From Candidatus Arcticimaribacter sp. (lineage in GTDB: Bacteria > Bacteroidota > Bacteroidia > Flavobacteriales > Flavobacteriaceae): a stretch of 36,520 nt of DNA. How positions within the stretch are numbered: position 1 is the stretch's first letter; each line of letters opens with the position of its first letter. The stretch spans positions 59,113 through 95,632 of the forward strand of contig WTJU01000021.1 of NCBI GenBank assembly GCA_011526285.1. Direction: 5' to 3'. Made by a program: the position numbers and the translations under genes. The notes beneath the pieces were generated by a model. That model was not told the DNA's origin and ran no database searches. It saw only the letters and a list, made by a program, of their open reading frames with translations. Of this stretch, positions 9,336 through 17,228 are shown piece by piece.

Positions 9336-11018
9336 TTAGTAGCCTTGGTTCTGCGTTAATGTTCCTCCAGAAGCATTGATTGCATCTAGTGGGATAGGCA
9401 TTACGTTTTTGAAGGCTGGTGAATTGGTAGTTCCTTTTCCAGAATCAGATCCAGCAACGTAACGATCAAAACGAATTTGATCGGCACGGCGTGTAGACTC
9501 TTGGAACATTTCACGTCCTCTTTCAGCTAAGAATCCGTCTGCATCGATAGACGTTAATGCAGCAGCTCCAGAACGCGCACGGATGATATTCACATCAGGA
9601 AGCGCTAAGCTCCAGTTTCCAGCAGCACGAGCTCTTCCTTCAGCACGGATAAGGAACATTTCCCCTAAACGGATGATTGGATAGTCGTTGTCCATATCTG
9701 GACGACCAAATTGCTTCATACTGAATTTTCCTAAACGAGCTCCCGCCTGACGTAAACCGTTAGGGAAGATACCACCTGTGTTAGAAGGAGTAAAGTCTAG
9801 AGCAGAATCTGAATCTTCTGGCTCTTTAGCGTAGTCACGAACGATACCACCGTTGAAAGTTTTTTGGATACCTGCAATGTGGTTGTTTTCTTGACGACGG
9901 TCGCCAGCGCTATAATCATTATAGAAATCTGAAAGTGTCGCATAACCATTCCAAGGCTGCGCTTCAAAGTTCCAAGTGAACTGAGAACCGTAGTGTAAGG
10001 TCATTTTTGCGAAGTTCATTCCTCCAGCGTTTACTTCATCATACTCGATACTCCAGATAAATTCTGGATTCCCTTCGTTGTTTGCTGCAAAGATTGCTGC
10101 ATACCCTTCAAGGTTATCATAAGTGTAGATGTTTCCTTCTTCACGAGAAACTTGGTTAGAGTTTAAACGACCCAAGTTAGTCACAGAATAAGCAGTACCG
10201 TATCCTCCTGTATTACCAGAATAAGACGCAGTAGCTAAACGGTATTGCGTTCCGTTTTCAATTACGTGATCAGCAGCAGCAGCAGCTTCTGCATACATAG
10301 CAGTACCTGTGTACACCTCAGCATTTAAGTACAACTTAGCCAATAGACCAAGTGCAGCATATTCATTTGCACGATATGCATTGTTATCTGGACCAAATCC
10401 GGTTGGAGCTGTACCAGCCAATACTTGTGCACGGGTCAACCCTAATACGTCTAGCAATTCTGTCTCAACAAATGCAAATACATCTGCACGTGAAGATTGA
10501 GCTGCATCAACACCAGATTGGGTGATGATTTTTACACGTCCGTAAAGGTCTAATAATCTGTAGTAGAAAAATGCACGTACCGTACGCAATTGCTTTGTCC
10601 CGTCAGCATCAGCTGATGGTAAAGCGTCATTTACTGCGTTAATCCCTCCATACATCTGGTTCCACGTATTACCAATGATACCGTTGTTTGCAAGGAAGTT
10701 GTGCTTATGTAAATCAATTAGGATTCCTCCATCATACCAGTCCCCTCCTTTTGTTGCAATCCAAGCTTCATCAGAAGGTAAGGTTTGTGCAGAGAAGTGT
10801 CCAAAGTGACCAGCAGAACCGTCACGTAGTTTTGAGTAAGGCCCACCTAAAAGGTCTCCTCCTCCTCCTCCTGAACCTGCATTTAAGAAAGGTGCAGCAG
10901 GATTGGCTTCAGAATAGCTTTCGGTAAATTCTCCAGCTAATTCTTCTTCAAGATCTGTACATGAGTAGAAGGCTACACATGTCCCTAAGATCAATGATAG
11001 TGTTTTTAAACTTTTCAT
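9336..11018 (-). CDS. SusD/RagB-family outer-membrane nutrient-binding lipoprotein
   Basis: SusD-like proteins form the surface lid over a SusC-type TonB-dependent transporter and capture oligosaccharides or other oligomers. The frame could open at a TTG at 11024, but the ATG at 11018 is preferred (560 aa, MKSLKTLSLILG). The lipobox is FYSC, followed by the typical acidic stretch TDLEEEL. Family features seen are the TPR-like segment with FFYYRLLDLYGRV and the C-terminal hallmark IRLGEMFLIRAEGRAR followed by LPDVNIIRARSGAA. The gene lies 19 nt after the susC stop and is followed by a strong terminator. The substrate cannot be read from the sequence. No glycoside hydrolase, lyase or sulfatase is seen nearby to suggest one. 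Confidence 0.95.
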   Translation of the reverse strand: MKSLKTLSLILGTCVAFYSCTDLEEELAGEFTESYSEANPAAPFLNAGSGGGGGDLLGGPYSKLRDGSAGHFGHFSAQTLPSDEAWIATKGGDWYDGGILIDLHKHNFLANNGIIGNTWNQMYGGINAVNDALPSADADGTKQLRTVRAFFYYRLLDLYGRVKIITQSGVDAAQSSRADVFAFVETELLDVLGLTRAQVLAGTAPTGFGPDNNAYRANEYAALGLLAKLYLNAEVYTGTAMYAEAAAAADHVIENGTQYRLATASYSGNTGGYGTAYSVTNLGRLNSNQVSREEGNIYTYDNLEGYAAIFAANNEGNPEFIWSIEYDEVNAGGMNFAKMTLHYGSQFTWNFEAQPWNGYATLSDFYNDYSAGDRRQENNHIAGIQKTFNGGIVRDYAKEPEDSDSALDFTPSNTGGIFPNGLRQAGARLGKFSMKQFGRPDMDNDYPIIRLGEMFLIRAEGRARAAGNWSLALPDVNIIRARSGAAALTSIDADGFLAERGREMFQESTRRADQIRFDRYVAGSDSGKGTTNSPAFKNVMPIPLDAINASGGTLTQNQGY

Positions 11019-11037
11019 ATTCAATACTCTTTATTCA

Positions 11038-14013
11038 TTAAAATTTAATATTTACACCAAGTGTAAAGGTTCTAGAGAAGAAGTAGTTGTTTCTTCGGTC
11101 TATACCAGGTGCTAATACATCTGATCCAGATGTTGGATCTCCATTCGCTCCTGCTCCTGAGTCAACTAGTGCAGGCTCTGGATCTGTTCCTGTATAATCA
11201 GAGATTACAAATAGGTTCTGACCAGACAATGAGAGTGTCAACGCATCAATACCTGAGATGTTGGTATCAATTTTTCTAGATACAGTTAAGTTATCAAGTT
11301 TGATAAAGTCTGCTTTCTCAACATATAATGAACTAAACTGTGGTTGTGCCAAGTCATTGATCGCCAATGACGTGTTCACCAAGTTATACGATCCTTGTGT
11401 CGCAACACGTGGCTCGTAGAACGCACGGAATGAGTTCACTAAGCTGTGACCAAAGGCACCACGGAAGAACGCGTTGATGTTCCAGTCACCAATGGTGATG
11501 TTGTTGCTCCATCCTAATTCTAGATCAGGAATACCGTTACCTAGTACTTCAAAATCAGCATCTGGGTTCTGACCTTGGTCTCCTCCAGTTACTAATTGAC
11601 CGTCACCATTTACGTCAACTAGGTCTTGTGTACCATTTGAAACTGTTCCAGCATATACTGGTCCCCAAATGTCTCCAATAGGATCACCCACTCTTACTTT
11701 AATCAAGTTGGTTGAGTTTTGTCCTGGAGCACCTAGGTTCGCACGTGTAGTTAAACCGTCAAAGATGTACTCTGTTAATTTTGATTGGTTGTTTGACAAT
11801 ACGATTCCTGTAGTATAAGACGTATCGTCGTTGCTAATCACGTCATAATTTACCGCTAATTCGATACCGCTCGTCTCTAAGCTACCAGCATTGGTTGTAA
11901 TCGATGGGAAACCTGTAACAGCTACATCAGCAGGTACGTTTAAGATAAAGTCTTTGATGTCACGTGTATAGTAATCTAACGTTACATCTAACTTTCCTTT
12001 ACGGTACTCAATTCCAATGTTTGTCTCAGCTTTCTCTTCCCACTTTAAGTCTGGGTTTCCAGCACGTGCAGGTGTAGAGTTAAAGTTACCCAATGCATCG
12101 CTGCTGATGTTGTAAACATCTTGGGTTAAACCTGATTGACCTGGAAGGGCTCCAGTTACCCCGTATCCAACACGGAATTTTAACTTATCAGCACCTACAT
12201 TTAAGTACTTGTTTAAGTCAACTCCTAAACCAAATGATGGGAAGATACCCCACTGGTTGTTCTCTCCCAATTTAGTAGAACCTTCGCGACGAATCGAAGC
12301 GTTGATAAAGATCGCATCATCAATTGTAACGTTTGCACGTCCAAACATCGCGATAATTTTCTCGTCTGGAGAAGCGTTAGAGTTAGCAGAGATAAATCCA
12401 GCATTCTGTAAATCCTGTGATGTCTCAATTGCGTTTAAGAAGTTAAACCCATTGGATGGGAAATCTCCAAGAGAGAAGAACTTGTCAGAGTAGTTGTTCT
12501 GTTGATAAGAGTAACCTCCTGTAACAGCTAAGTTAACATTACCAAACTCATTGTTGTAACGTCCGTAAACTTCGTATAGTTTGAATTCGTTCTTGTTGTC
12601 AAAGAAACGTGCCTCCCCTTTACGAACCGGGCTAGTTGCATTCCCTCTAAATAAAGAAGTTGGTGCATAGTACTCACGGTTAGAATAAGATGAAGATTGG
12701 TTTGCAATGTTTACTGTAGCAGAGAAGTTCTCTGTAAAGTCATAGTCTAAGTTTAAACCATAGTTAAACTCAGTACGCTCTCCTTCGTTGATGTTCTGCA
12801 TCAAGATAGATACTGGGTTGAAGCTATCAAATAATCCTTCTGCTTCAAAGTATCCTCCATAAAGGGTTTCACTTACAGAAAGCTCAGATGGAGCGTCTGC
12901 GGCGAATACTGGTGCAGATGGGTTATAAAGCAATGCATAACGGAAGGCTTCGTTGAAACCATTTTGCTGCTCACGCTTAGTATAAGACGTGTTGAATGAC
13001 ACGCGTAACTTGTCGTTTAATGCAGTGGTTTGGATGCTTGCACGAGTGTTGAACTGATCGAAACCAGAACTCAGCATAACTCCTTCTACTTCACGTAAGT
13101 TAGCAGATAAACGGTAAGTAGTGTTACCTTCACCACCCGCTACTGAGAAGTTGTGGATTTTTGAGTTAGCGTTACGCGATACAGCGTCTAGCCAGTCAGT
13201 ATCGTTTTGAGCATCAAATCCTTGTAAACCAAAGTTTCCGCTAGTGAACTGATCTGCTGTAAGTACTTCAATCGTATCTGCAATGGTTGACATCGCAAAT
13301 TGACCGTTGTACTCAAACTGTGCTTTTCCTGATGCACCACGCTTAGTTGTTACTAAGATTACCCCAGCAGAACCACGTGAACCGTAGATCGCAGCAGCAG
13401 ATCCATCTTTCAATACGTTGATGCTCTCAATATCAGCAGGGTCAACGTTGTCTAAAGATGCACCAATGATACCGTCTACAACTACTAAAGGAGAAACGTT
13501 TGCTCCTACAGTTGAGATACCACGTAAACGAACAACACCTGCAGAGTTTGGATCTCCACCTCTGTTGTAGATAGAAAGTCCAGCAACTTTACCTTGTAAT
13601 AGTTGGTTGGCGTTGTTAATGGTACCACGGTTAAACTCTTCTTGGTCTACCTTTACTACTGCAGAGGTAATTTCTTTTGAGCGTTGTGATCCATATCCTG
13701 TTACAACTACTTCTTCTAGCTCATTGTCGGCTGCTAAAGTAACTGCAATTTGGTCTTGGCCACCAACAGCAACTTCCTGTGTTGCGAAACCAACGAAAGA
13801 AACGACTAAAACATCGTCAGCGCCAGCTGAGATACTAAAGTTTCCGTCAAAGTCGGTTGTTGTACCATTGCTGGTACCTTTAACAACAACAGTCGCCCCA
13901 GGAAGGGGTCCATCTTCACTCGACACAGTACCTGATACTGATTGAGCATACACTCCCATACTTACTACAAAAAGTAGCGCAGACAGGAATGCCTTGAATT
14001 GAATTGTTTTCAT
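11038..14013 (-). CDS. SusC/RagA-family TonB-dependent outer-membrane transporter
   Basis: This 991-residue protein imports SusD-captured ligand across the outer membrane using TonB energy. Order of parts: Sec signal peptide ending in VYAQS at about residue 25; a carboxypeptidase-regulatory-like beta-sandwich (VSGTVSSEDGPLPGATVVVKG to about residue 95); a TonB-box region LEEVVVTGYG; a plug domain with LLQGKVAGLSI, VRLRGIST, VVDGIIG and the SusC signature GSRGSAGVILVTTKRG; then a 22-strand-type barrel ending in the aromatic residue of GVNIKF. Length is normal for the family. It is the first gene of the operon, divergent from the LacI-type regulator, with a 163 bp shared promoter region that holds an operator-like palindrome. 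Confidence 0.96.
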   Translation of the reverse strand: MKTIQFKAFLSALLFVVSMGVYAQSVSGTVSSEDGPLPGATVVVKGTSNGTTTDFDGNFSISAGADDVLVVSFVGFATQEVAVGGQDQIAVTLAADNELEEVVVTGYGSQRSKEITSAVVKVDQEEFNRGTINNANQLLQGKVAGLSIYNRGGDPNSAGVVRLRGISTVGANVSPLVVVDGIIGASLDNVDPADIESINVLKDGSAAAIYGSRGSAGVILVTTKRGASGKAQFEYNGQFAMSTIADTIEVLTADQFTSGNFGLQGFDAQNDTDWLDAVSRNANSKIHNFSVAGGEGNTTYRLSANLREVEGVMLSSGFDQFNTRASIQTTALNDKLRVSFNTSYTKREQQNGFNEAFRYALLYNPSAPVFAADAPSELSVSETLYGGYFEAEGLFDSFNPVSILMQNINEGERTEFNYGLNLDYDFTENFSATVNIANQSSSYSNREYYAPTSLFRGNATSPVRKGEARFFDNKNEFKLYEVYGRYNNEFGNVNLAVTGGYSYQQNNYSDKFFSLGDFPSNGFNFLNAIETSQDLQNAGFISANSNASPDEKIIAMFGRANVTIDDAIFINASIRREGSTKLGENNQWGIFPSFGLGVDLNKYLNVGADKLKFRVGYGVTGALPGQSGLTQDVYNISSDALGNFNSTPARAGNPDLKWEEKAETNIGIEYRKGKLDVTLDYYTRDIKDFILNVPADVAVTGFPSITTNAGSLETSGIELAVNYDVISNDDTSYTTGIVLSNNQSKLTEYIFDGLTTRANLGAPGQNSTNLIKVRVGDPIGDIWGPVYAGTVSNGTQDLVDVNGDGQLVTGGDQGQNPDADFEVLGNGIPDLELGWSNNITIGDWNINAFFRGAFGHSLVNSFRAFYEPRVATQGSYNLVNTSLAINDLAQPQFSSLYVEKADFIKLDNLTVSRKIDTNISGIDALTLSLSGQNLFVISDYTGTDPEPALVDSGAGANGDPTSGSDVLAPGIDRRNNYFFSRTFTLGVNIKF

Positions 14014-14123
14014 TCTTGTTTGTTTAAATTAATTGAGTTGATTGTAATTCCTACAGCCTCTAAAATAGTTTAATGATATATATATACAGTGAGTAAATGT
14101 TAAAATTTTTAACAGTTTCTTTC

Positions 14124-14137
14124 GAAATCGTTTTCGT
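14124..14137. promoter_or_regulatory. LacI-family operator-like palindrome
   Basis: The 14-mer CGAAATCGTTTTCG is a near-palindrome (12 of 14 positions match its reverse complement) centred on a CG step. LacI/GalR-family dimers typically recognise such sites through their hinge helix. It lies 40 bp upstream of the LacI-type gene and 110 bp upstream of susC on the other strand. It could serve autoregulation, susCD control, or both. Only one clear copy is seen. Confidence 0.5.
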
Positions 14138-14176
14138 GTTGAAAAATTCTTCTTTAATTTTACACCAAAATGGAGT

Positions 14177-15193
14177 ATGAGTAACCTGACGCTGAAAGAC
14201 ATTGCTAAAACCTTAAACCTTTCAATAACTACTGTATCTAAGGCTTTAAAAGATTACCCTGATGTAAGTGCTAAGACAAAAGAAAGGGTAAGGGCATATG
14301 CCGAAGAAGTCAACTTTACACCTAACGCATACGCTGCTTTTTTACGCACACAAGAATCAAAAATTATTGGGGTAATCATTCCGCGTTTAAATCATTATTT
14401 CTTTAGCAACGTGCTCAAAGGAATTATGAAGGCTGCAGAAGAACACAGCTACATGGTGATTGTTTTAAATTCAGAGGAATCTTATGAATTAGAACAGAAG
14501 CAAGTTGATCGATTACTACGACAAAATGTAGATGGTATTCTCATGTCTATAGCCGATTCTACGCATGATCTTGAACACATCAATAAAATAACAAAGCAAA
14601 ATATTCCTTTGGTCTTTTTTGATAAGTACTCTAAGCTTAGTAATTGTTCGAGTGTTATTATTAATGATCAAAATGCGGCTTTTGCAGCTGTTGAACATTT
14701 AATCAAACAAGGCAAGAAAAATATCGCTCATTTTCGAGGGCCACTTTTACCCCAAAATTCTATTGATCGCTTTTTAGGCTACCGGAAAGCCCTTGATCAT
14801 TACGGCATCGAATATCGAAAAGAATGGGTGTTTCGCTGTGATGACATTTCTAGTGACGAGGGGTATGCTTACACTCAATCTATTGTTGAGGAACACCCTG
14901 AAATTGATGCAATATTTGCAGTTGCTGATATGCCTGCTATTGGAGCGATTAAATACCTTAATGAGCAAAAGATTGAAATCCCAAATCAAATTGCTGTGAT
15001 GGGGTTCAGCAATTGGAAAATCGCCAATTTAATTACTCCTGGCTTAAGTACTATTAATCAACCCGGTGAGTTAATGGGCAAAAAAGCTTTTGAACTATTT
15101 TATACTGAATTACAAAATATCAAAAAGGGTGTGATCGCCGAAAAGCAAATTGTTGAGTTAGAAACTGATTTGATTATTCGAAATTCAACCTGA
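14177..15193 (+). CDS. LacI/GalR-family transcriptional regulator
   Basis: This 338-residue protein is a likely sugar-responsive repressor or activator of the adjacent susCD operon. The N-terminus is a classic LacI helix-turn-helix (LTLKDIAKTLNLSITTVSKALKDYP, residues 4-28), followed by the hinge region NFTPNAYAAFLR and a periplasmic-binding-protein-like effector domain from about residue 60 (IIGVIIPRLNHYFFSNVLKGI; later IAVMGFSNWKIANLITPGLSTINQP). Start: ATG at 14177; an ATG at 14170 runs into a stop after four codons. It is divergent from susC across 163 bp containing an operator-like palindrome. LacI-type control of a SusCD locus is less usual than SusR/HTCS or ECF-sigma control. The effector cannot be told from the sequence. 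Confidence 0.95.
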   Translation: MSNLTLKDIAKTLNLSITTVSKALKDYPDVSAKTKERVRAYAEEVNFTPNAYAAFLRTQESKIIGVIIPRLNHYFFSNVLKGIMKAAEEHSYMVIVLNSEESYELEQKQVDRLLRQNVDGILMSIADSTHDLEHINKITKQNIPLVFFDKYSKLSNCSSVIINDQNAAFAAVEHLIKQGKKNIAHFRGPLLPQNSIDRFLGYRKALDHYGIEYRKEWVFRCDDISSDEGYAYTQSIVEEHPEIDAIFAVADMPAIGAIKYLNEQKIEIPNQIAVMGFSNWKIANLITPGLSTINQPGELMGKKAFELFYTELQNIKKGVIAEKQIVELETDLIIRNST

Positions 15194-15195
15194 TT

Positions 15196-16122
15196 TTATT
15201 GATTCAAAAAACGAATATTTCTGGTTAAACCAGAATACTTGGTTCGTTTCACCGCAGATTTTTTAAAAACCCGTTTAAAAGTTTCTTCTGTTAGTTCTTC
15301 CCAGTCACTTTTTTTAAGTTCTAATAGCTCTTGGTTAGGATGAAATGCGGGTTCACTGTGGGGTGTTGAAAAACGATTCCAAGGACAAACGGTTTGACAC
15401 ACATCACAACCAAACATCCATCCATCCATTTTACCTTTAAAATGATCTGGAATGGCATTTTTCAATTCAATGGTGGCGTAAGAAATGCATTTGCTCGCAT
15501 CAATTTCATAGGGTGCGGTAAGTGCTTCGGTTGGGCAAGCATCAATACATGCAGTACACGAACCGCAGTGATCAGCAACAGGAAGATCATACGCAAGGTC
15601 GAGATCGAGAATCATTTCGGCAATGAAAAAGAAAGAACCTACTTGCTTGGCAATTAGATTGGTGTTTTTCCCTACCCAGCCTAAGCCAGCTTTGGCTGCC
15701 CATGCCTTGTCCATAACTGGAGCAGAATCTACAAATACACGACCCTCTACCTCTCCAATGTGCTCACGTATTCTACTTAATAGTTCATAGAGTTTCTCTT
15801 TTATGACGCTATGGTAGTCCTGACCAAAGGCATAGCTTGAAATTTTTGGTGCAGAAGAATCAGATTGTACGTTATCTGTGTGATAGTTTAATAGAAGGGA
15901 AACAACACTTTTTGCACCGGGTACAAGTTTGGTAGGGTCTAGGCGTTTGTCAAAATGATGCTCCATGTAGCGCATTTCACCTTGTCTACCTTCACGCAAC
16001 CATTGCTCTAGTCGTGGGGCTTCTTCTTCTAAAAATCCTGCTTTAGCTATTCCACAAGACAGAAAACCTAATACTTTTGCTTCTTCTTTAATGAATTTTG
16101 AATAGGCCTCCTTTTGCTTCAT
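15196..16122 (-). CDS. queG: Epoxyqueuosine reductase
   Basis: QueG is the cobalamin- and Fe-S-dependent enzyme that reduces epoxyqueuosine to queuosine in the wobble position of GUN-anticodon tRNAs, acting in the cytosol. The 308-residue protein carries the two 4Fe-4S ferredoxin motifs of the family: [12 protein letters not shown] at about residues 187-198, with a further Cys in ASKCISY, and [11 protein letters not shown] at about 239-249. The conserved [22 protein letters not shown] segment is present as [12 protein letters not shown] and GLGWVGKN. It is the short QueG form without a long C-terminal HEAT-repeat extension. The gene lies 14 nt downstream of the ruvB stop, so the two are probably co-transcribed. 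Its stop is 2 nt from that of the convergent lacI-type gene, with no terminator between them. Confidence 0.95.
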   Translation of the reverse strand: MKQKEAYSKFIKEEAKVLGFLSCGIAKAGFLEEEAPRLEQWLREGRQGEMRYMEHHFDKRLDPTKLVPGAKSVVSLLLNYHTDNVQSDSSAPKISSYAFGQDYHSVIKEKLYELLSRIREHIGEVEGRVFVDSAPVMDKAWAAKAGLGWVGKNTNLIAKQVGSFFFIAEMILDLDLAYDLPVADHCGSCTACIDACPTEALTAPYEIDASKCISYATIELKNAIPDHFKGKMDGWMFGCDVCQTVCPWNRFSTPHSEPAFHPNQELLELKKSDWEELTEETFKRVFKKSAVKRTKYSGLTRNIRFLNQ

Positions 16123-16136
16123 TTCTTTATGGAAGC

Positions 16137-17156
16137 TTAAAATAATCCGCCTTGATTTCCTTTAATTCGGCCAAGATGCTTGTAGGCTAGCTCTGTAACT
16201 TCTCTTCCTCTCGGGGTACGAACAATAAATCCTTGTTGAATGAGAAAGGGTTCGTATACTTCTTCAATTGTTTCGCCATTTTCTGATACTGCAGTTGCCA
16301 AGGTTGTTATACCCACAGGACCCCCTTTGAATTTGTCAATCAGGGTGGTTAGAATTTTATTGTCCATTTCATCTAAACCATGTGCATCAACCTGCAGTGC
16401 GTTTAACCCAAATTTGGTGATTTCTAAATCTATTCTACCGTTTCCTTTAATTTGAGCAAAATCGCGAATACGACGTAAAAGACCATTGGCTATTCGTGGG
16501 GTACCTCGACTGCGGCCTGCGATTTCTATAGCAGCATCATTATCAATGGGAACGTTTAAAATTTGCGCACTACGTTCAATGATAGTGGAGAGTAACTCTG
16601 TAGAATAATATTGTAATCGGCTACTGATACCAAAACGAGCGCGCATGGGAGCTGTGAGTAAGCCTGAGCGCGTTGTTGCTCCTACCAGAGTAAAGGGATT
16701 TAGTGTGATTTGAACTGTTCTTGCGTTTGGACCAGATTCAATCATTATATCAATTTTATAGTCCTCCATTGCTGAATACAGATATTCTTCTACTATAGGA
16801 CTTAAACGATGGATCTCATCAATGAAAAGTATGTCTCTAGGCTCCAAATTTGTTAGCAAACCCGCAAGGTCTCCGGGTTTATCAAGTACTGGTCCAGAGG
16901 TCATTTTTATACCTACTTCTAGTTCGTTGGCTAATATATGGGCGAGGGTAGTTTTCCCTAAACCGGGAGGACCATGAAAGAGGGTATGATCCAAGGCTTC
17001 CTCGCGTTGATTTGCAGCTGCTACAAATACTTTTAAGTTTTCAAGTATTCCCTCCTGACCAGCAAAATCATCGAAACTCAAAGGCCTTAGGGCGCGATCA
17101 ATGTCTTGTTCTTCGGGAGAATAATGGGCGTTGGTTGGATCCAAATGTTCGTTCAT
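16137..17156 (-). CDS. ruvB: Holliday junction branch-migration ATPase RuvB
   Basis: RuvB is the hexameric AAA+ motor that works with RuvA to migrate Holliday junctions. I chose the ATG at 17156 ([13 protein letters not shown], 339 aa), the usual start in Flavobacteriia, instead of 17183. The longer frame would read through the T-run of the preceding terminator. Visible motifs are Walker A GPPGLGKT (residues 62-69), Walker B FIDEIHR (about 111-117), sensor/arginine-finger region [17 protein letters not shown], and the winged-helix C-terminal domain ([18 protein letters not shown]). Length is normal. A TATATTTG box sits only 5 nt upstream of this ATG, after the cox-operon terminator. ruvB therefore either has its own near-leaderless promoter or relies on read-through. 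Confidence 0.97.
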   Translation of the reverse strand: MNEHLDPTNAHYSPEEQDIDRALRPLSFDDFAGQEGILENLKVFVAAANQREEALDHTLFHGPPGLGKTTLAHILANELEVGIKMTSGPVLDKPGDLAGLLTNLEPRDILFIDEIHRLSPIVEEYLYSAMEDYKIDIMIESGPNARTVQITLNPFTLVGATTRSGLLTAPMRARFGISSRLQYYSTELLSTIIERSAQILNVPIDNDAAIEIAGRSRGTPRIANGLLRRIRDFAQIKGNGRIDLEITKFGLNALQVDAHGLDEMDNKILTTLIDKFKGGPVGITTLATAVSENGETIEEVYEPFLIQQGFIVRTPRGREVTELAYKHLGRIKGNQGGLF

Positions 17157-17161
17157 CATTA

Positions 17162-17169
17162 CAAATATA
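17162..17169 (-). promoter_or_regulatory. Possible -7 promoter box for ruvB-queG
   Basis: On the minus strand the octamer TATATTTG matches the Bacteroidota -7 consensus TAnnTTTG exactly. It lies 5 nt before the ruvB ATG at 17156 and 12 nt after the T-run of the cox terminator. A start point at the usual distance would fall at or next to the ATG, giving a leaderless or almost leaderless mRNA. No convincing TTG -33 element is seen at the normal spacing, so the call is tentative. Confidence 0.3.
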
Positions 17170-17181
17170 GCCGATGCAAAC

Positions 17182-17205
17182 AAAAAAGAGGCCCAAAGGC
17201 CTCTT
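17182..17205 (-). terminator. Intrinsic terminator of the act-cox operon
   Basis: The inverted repeat AAGAGGCC-(CAAA)-GGCCTCTT (arms 17186-17193 and 17198-17205) is GC-rich at its core and reads on the minus strand into a run of six T. It lies 24 nt past the coxA stop, so it terminates the long actA-to-coxA transcript just before ruvB. Confidence 0.85.
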
Positions 17206-17228
17206 CTCTTGTATCAAATTTCTTGAAG

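Noticed and set aside
14041-14100. A TAnnTTTG promoter for susC in the TATATATA stretch
   Set aside because: No octamer there matches the consensus well and no TTG element stands at a suitable distance, so I did not call it.
17157-17183. Longer ruvB start at 17183
   Set aside because: It would translate the region just after the cox terminator, adds nine residues not expected in RuvB, and the ATG at 17156 gives the usual MNEHLDP start.
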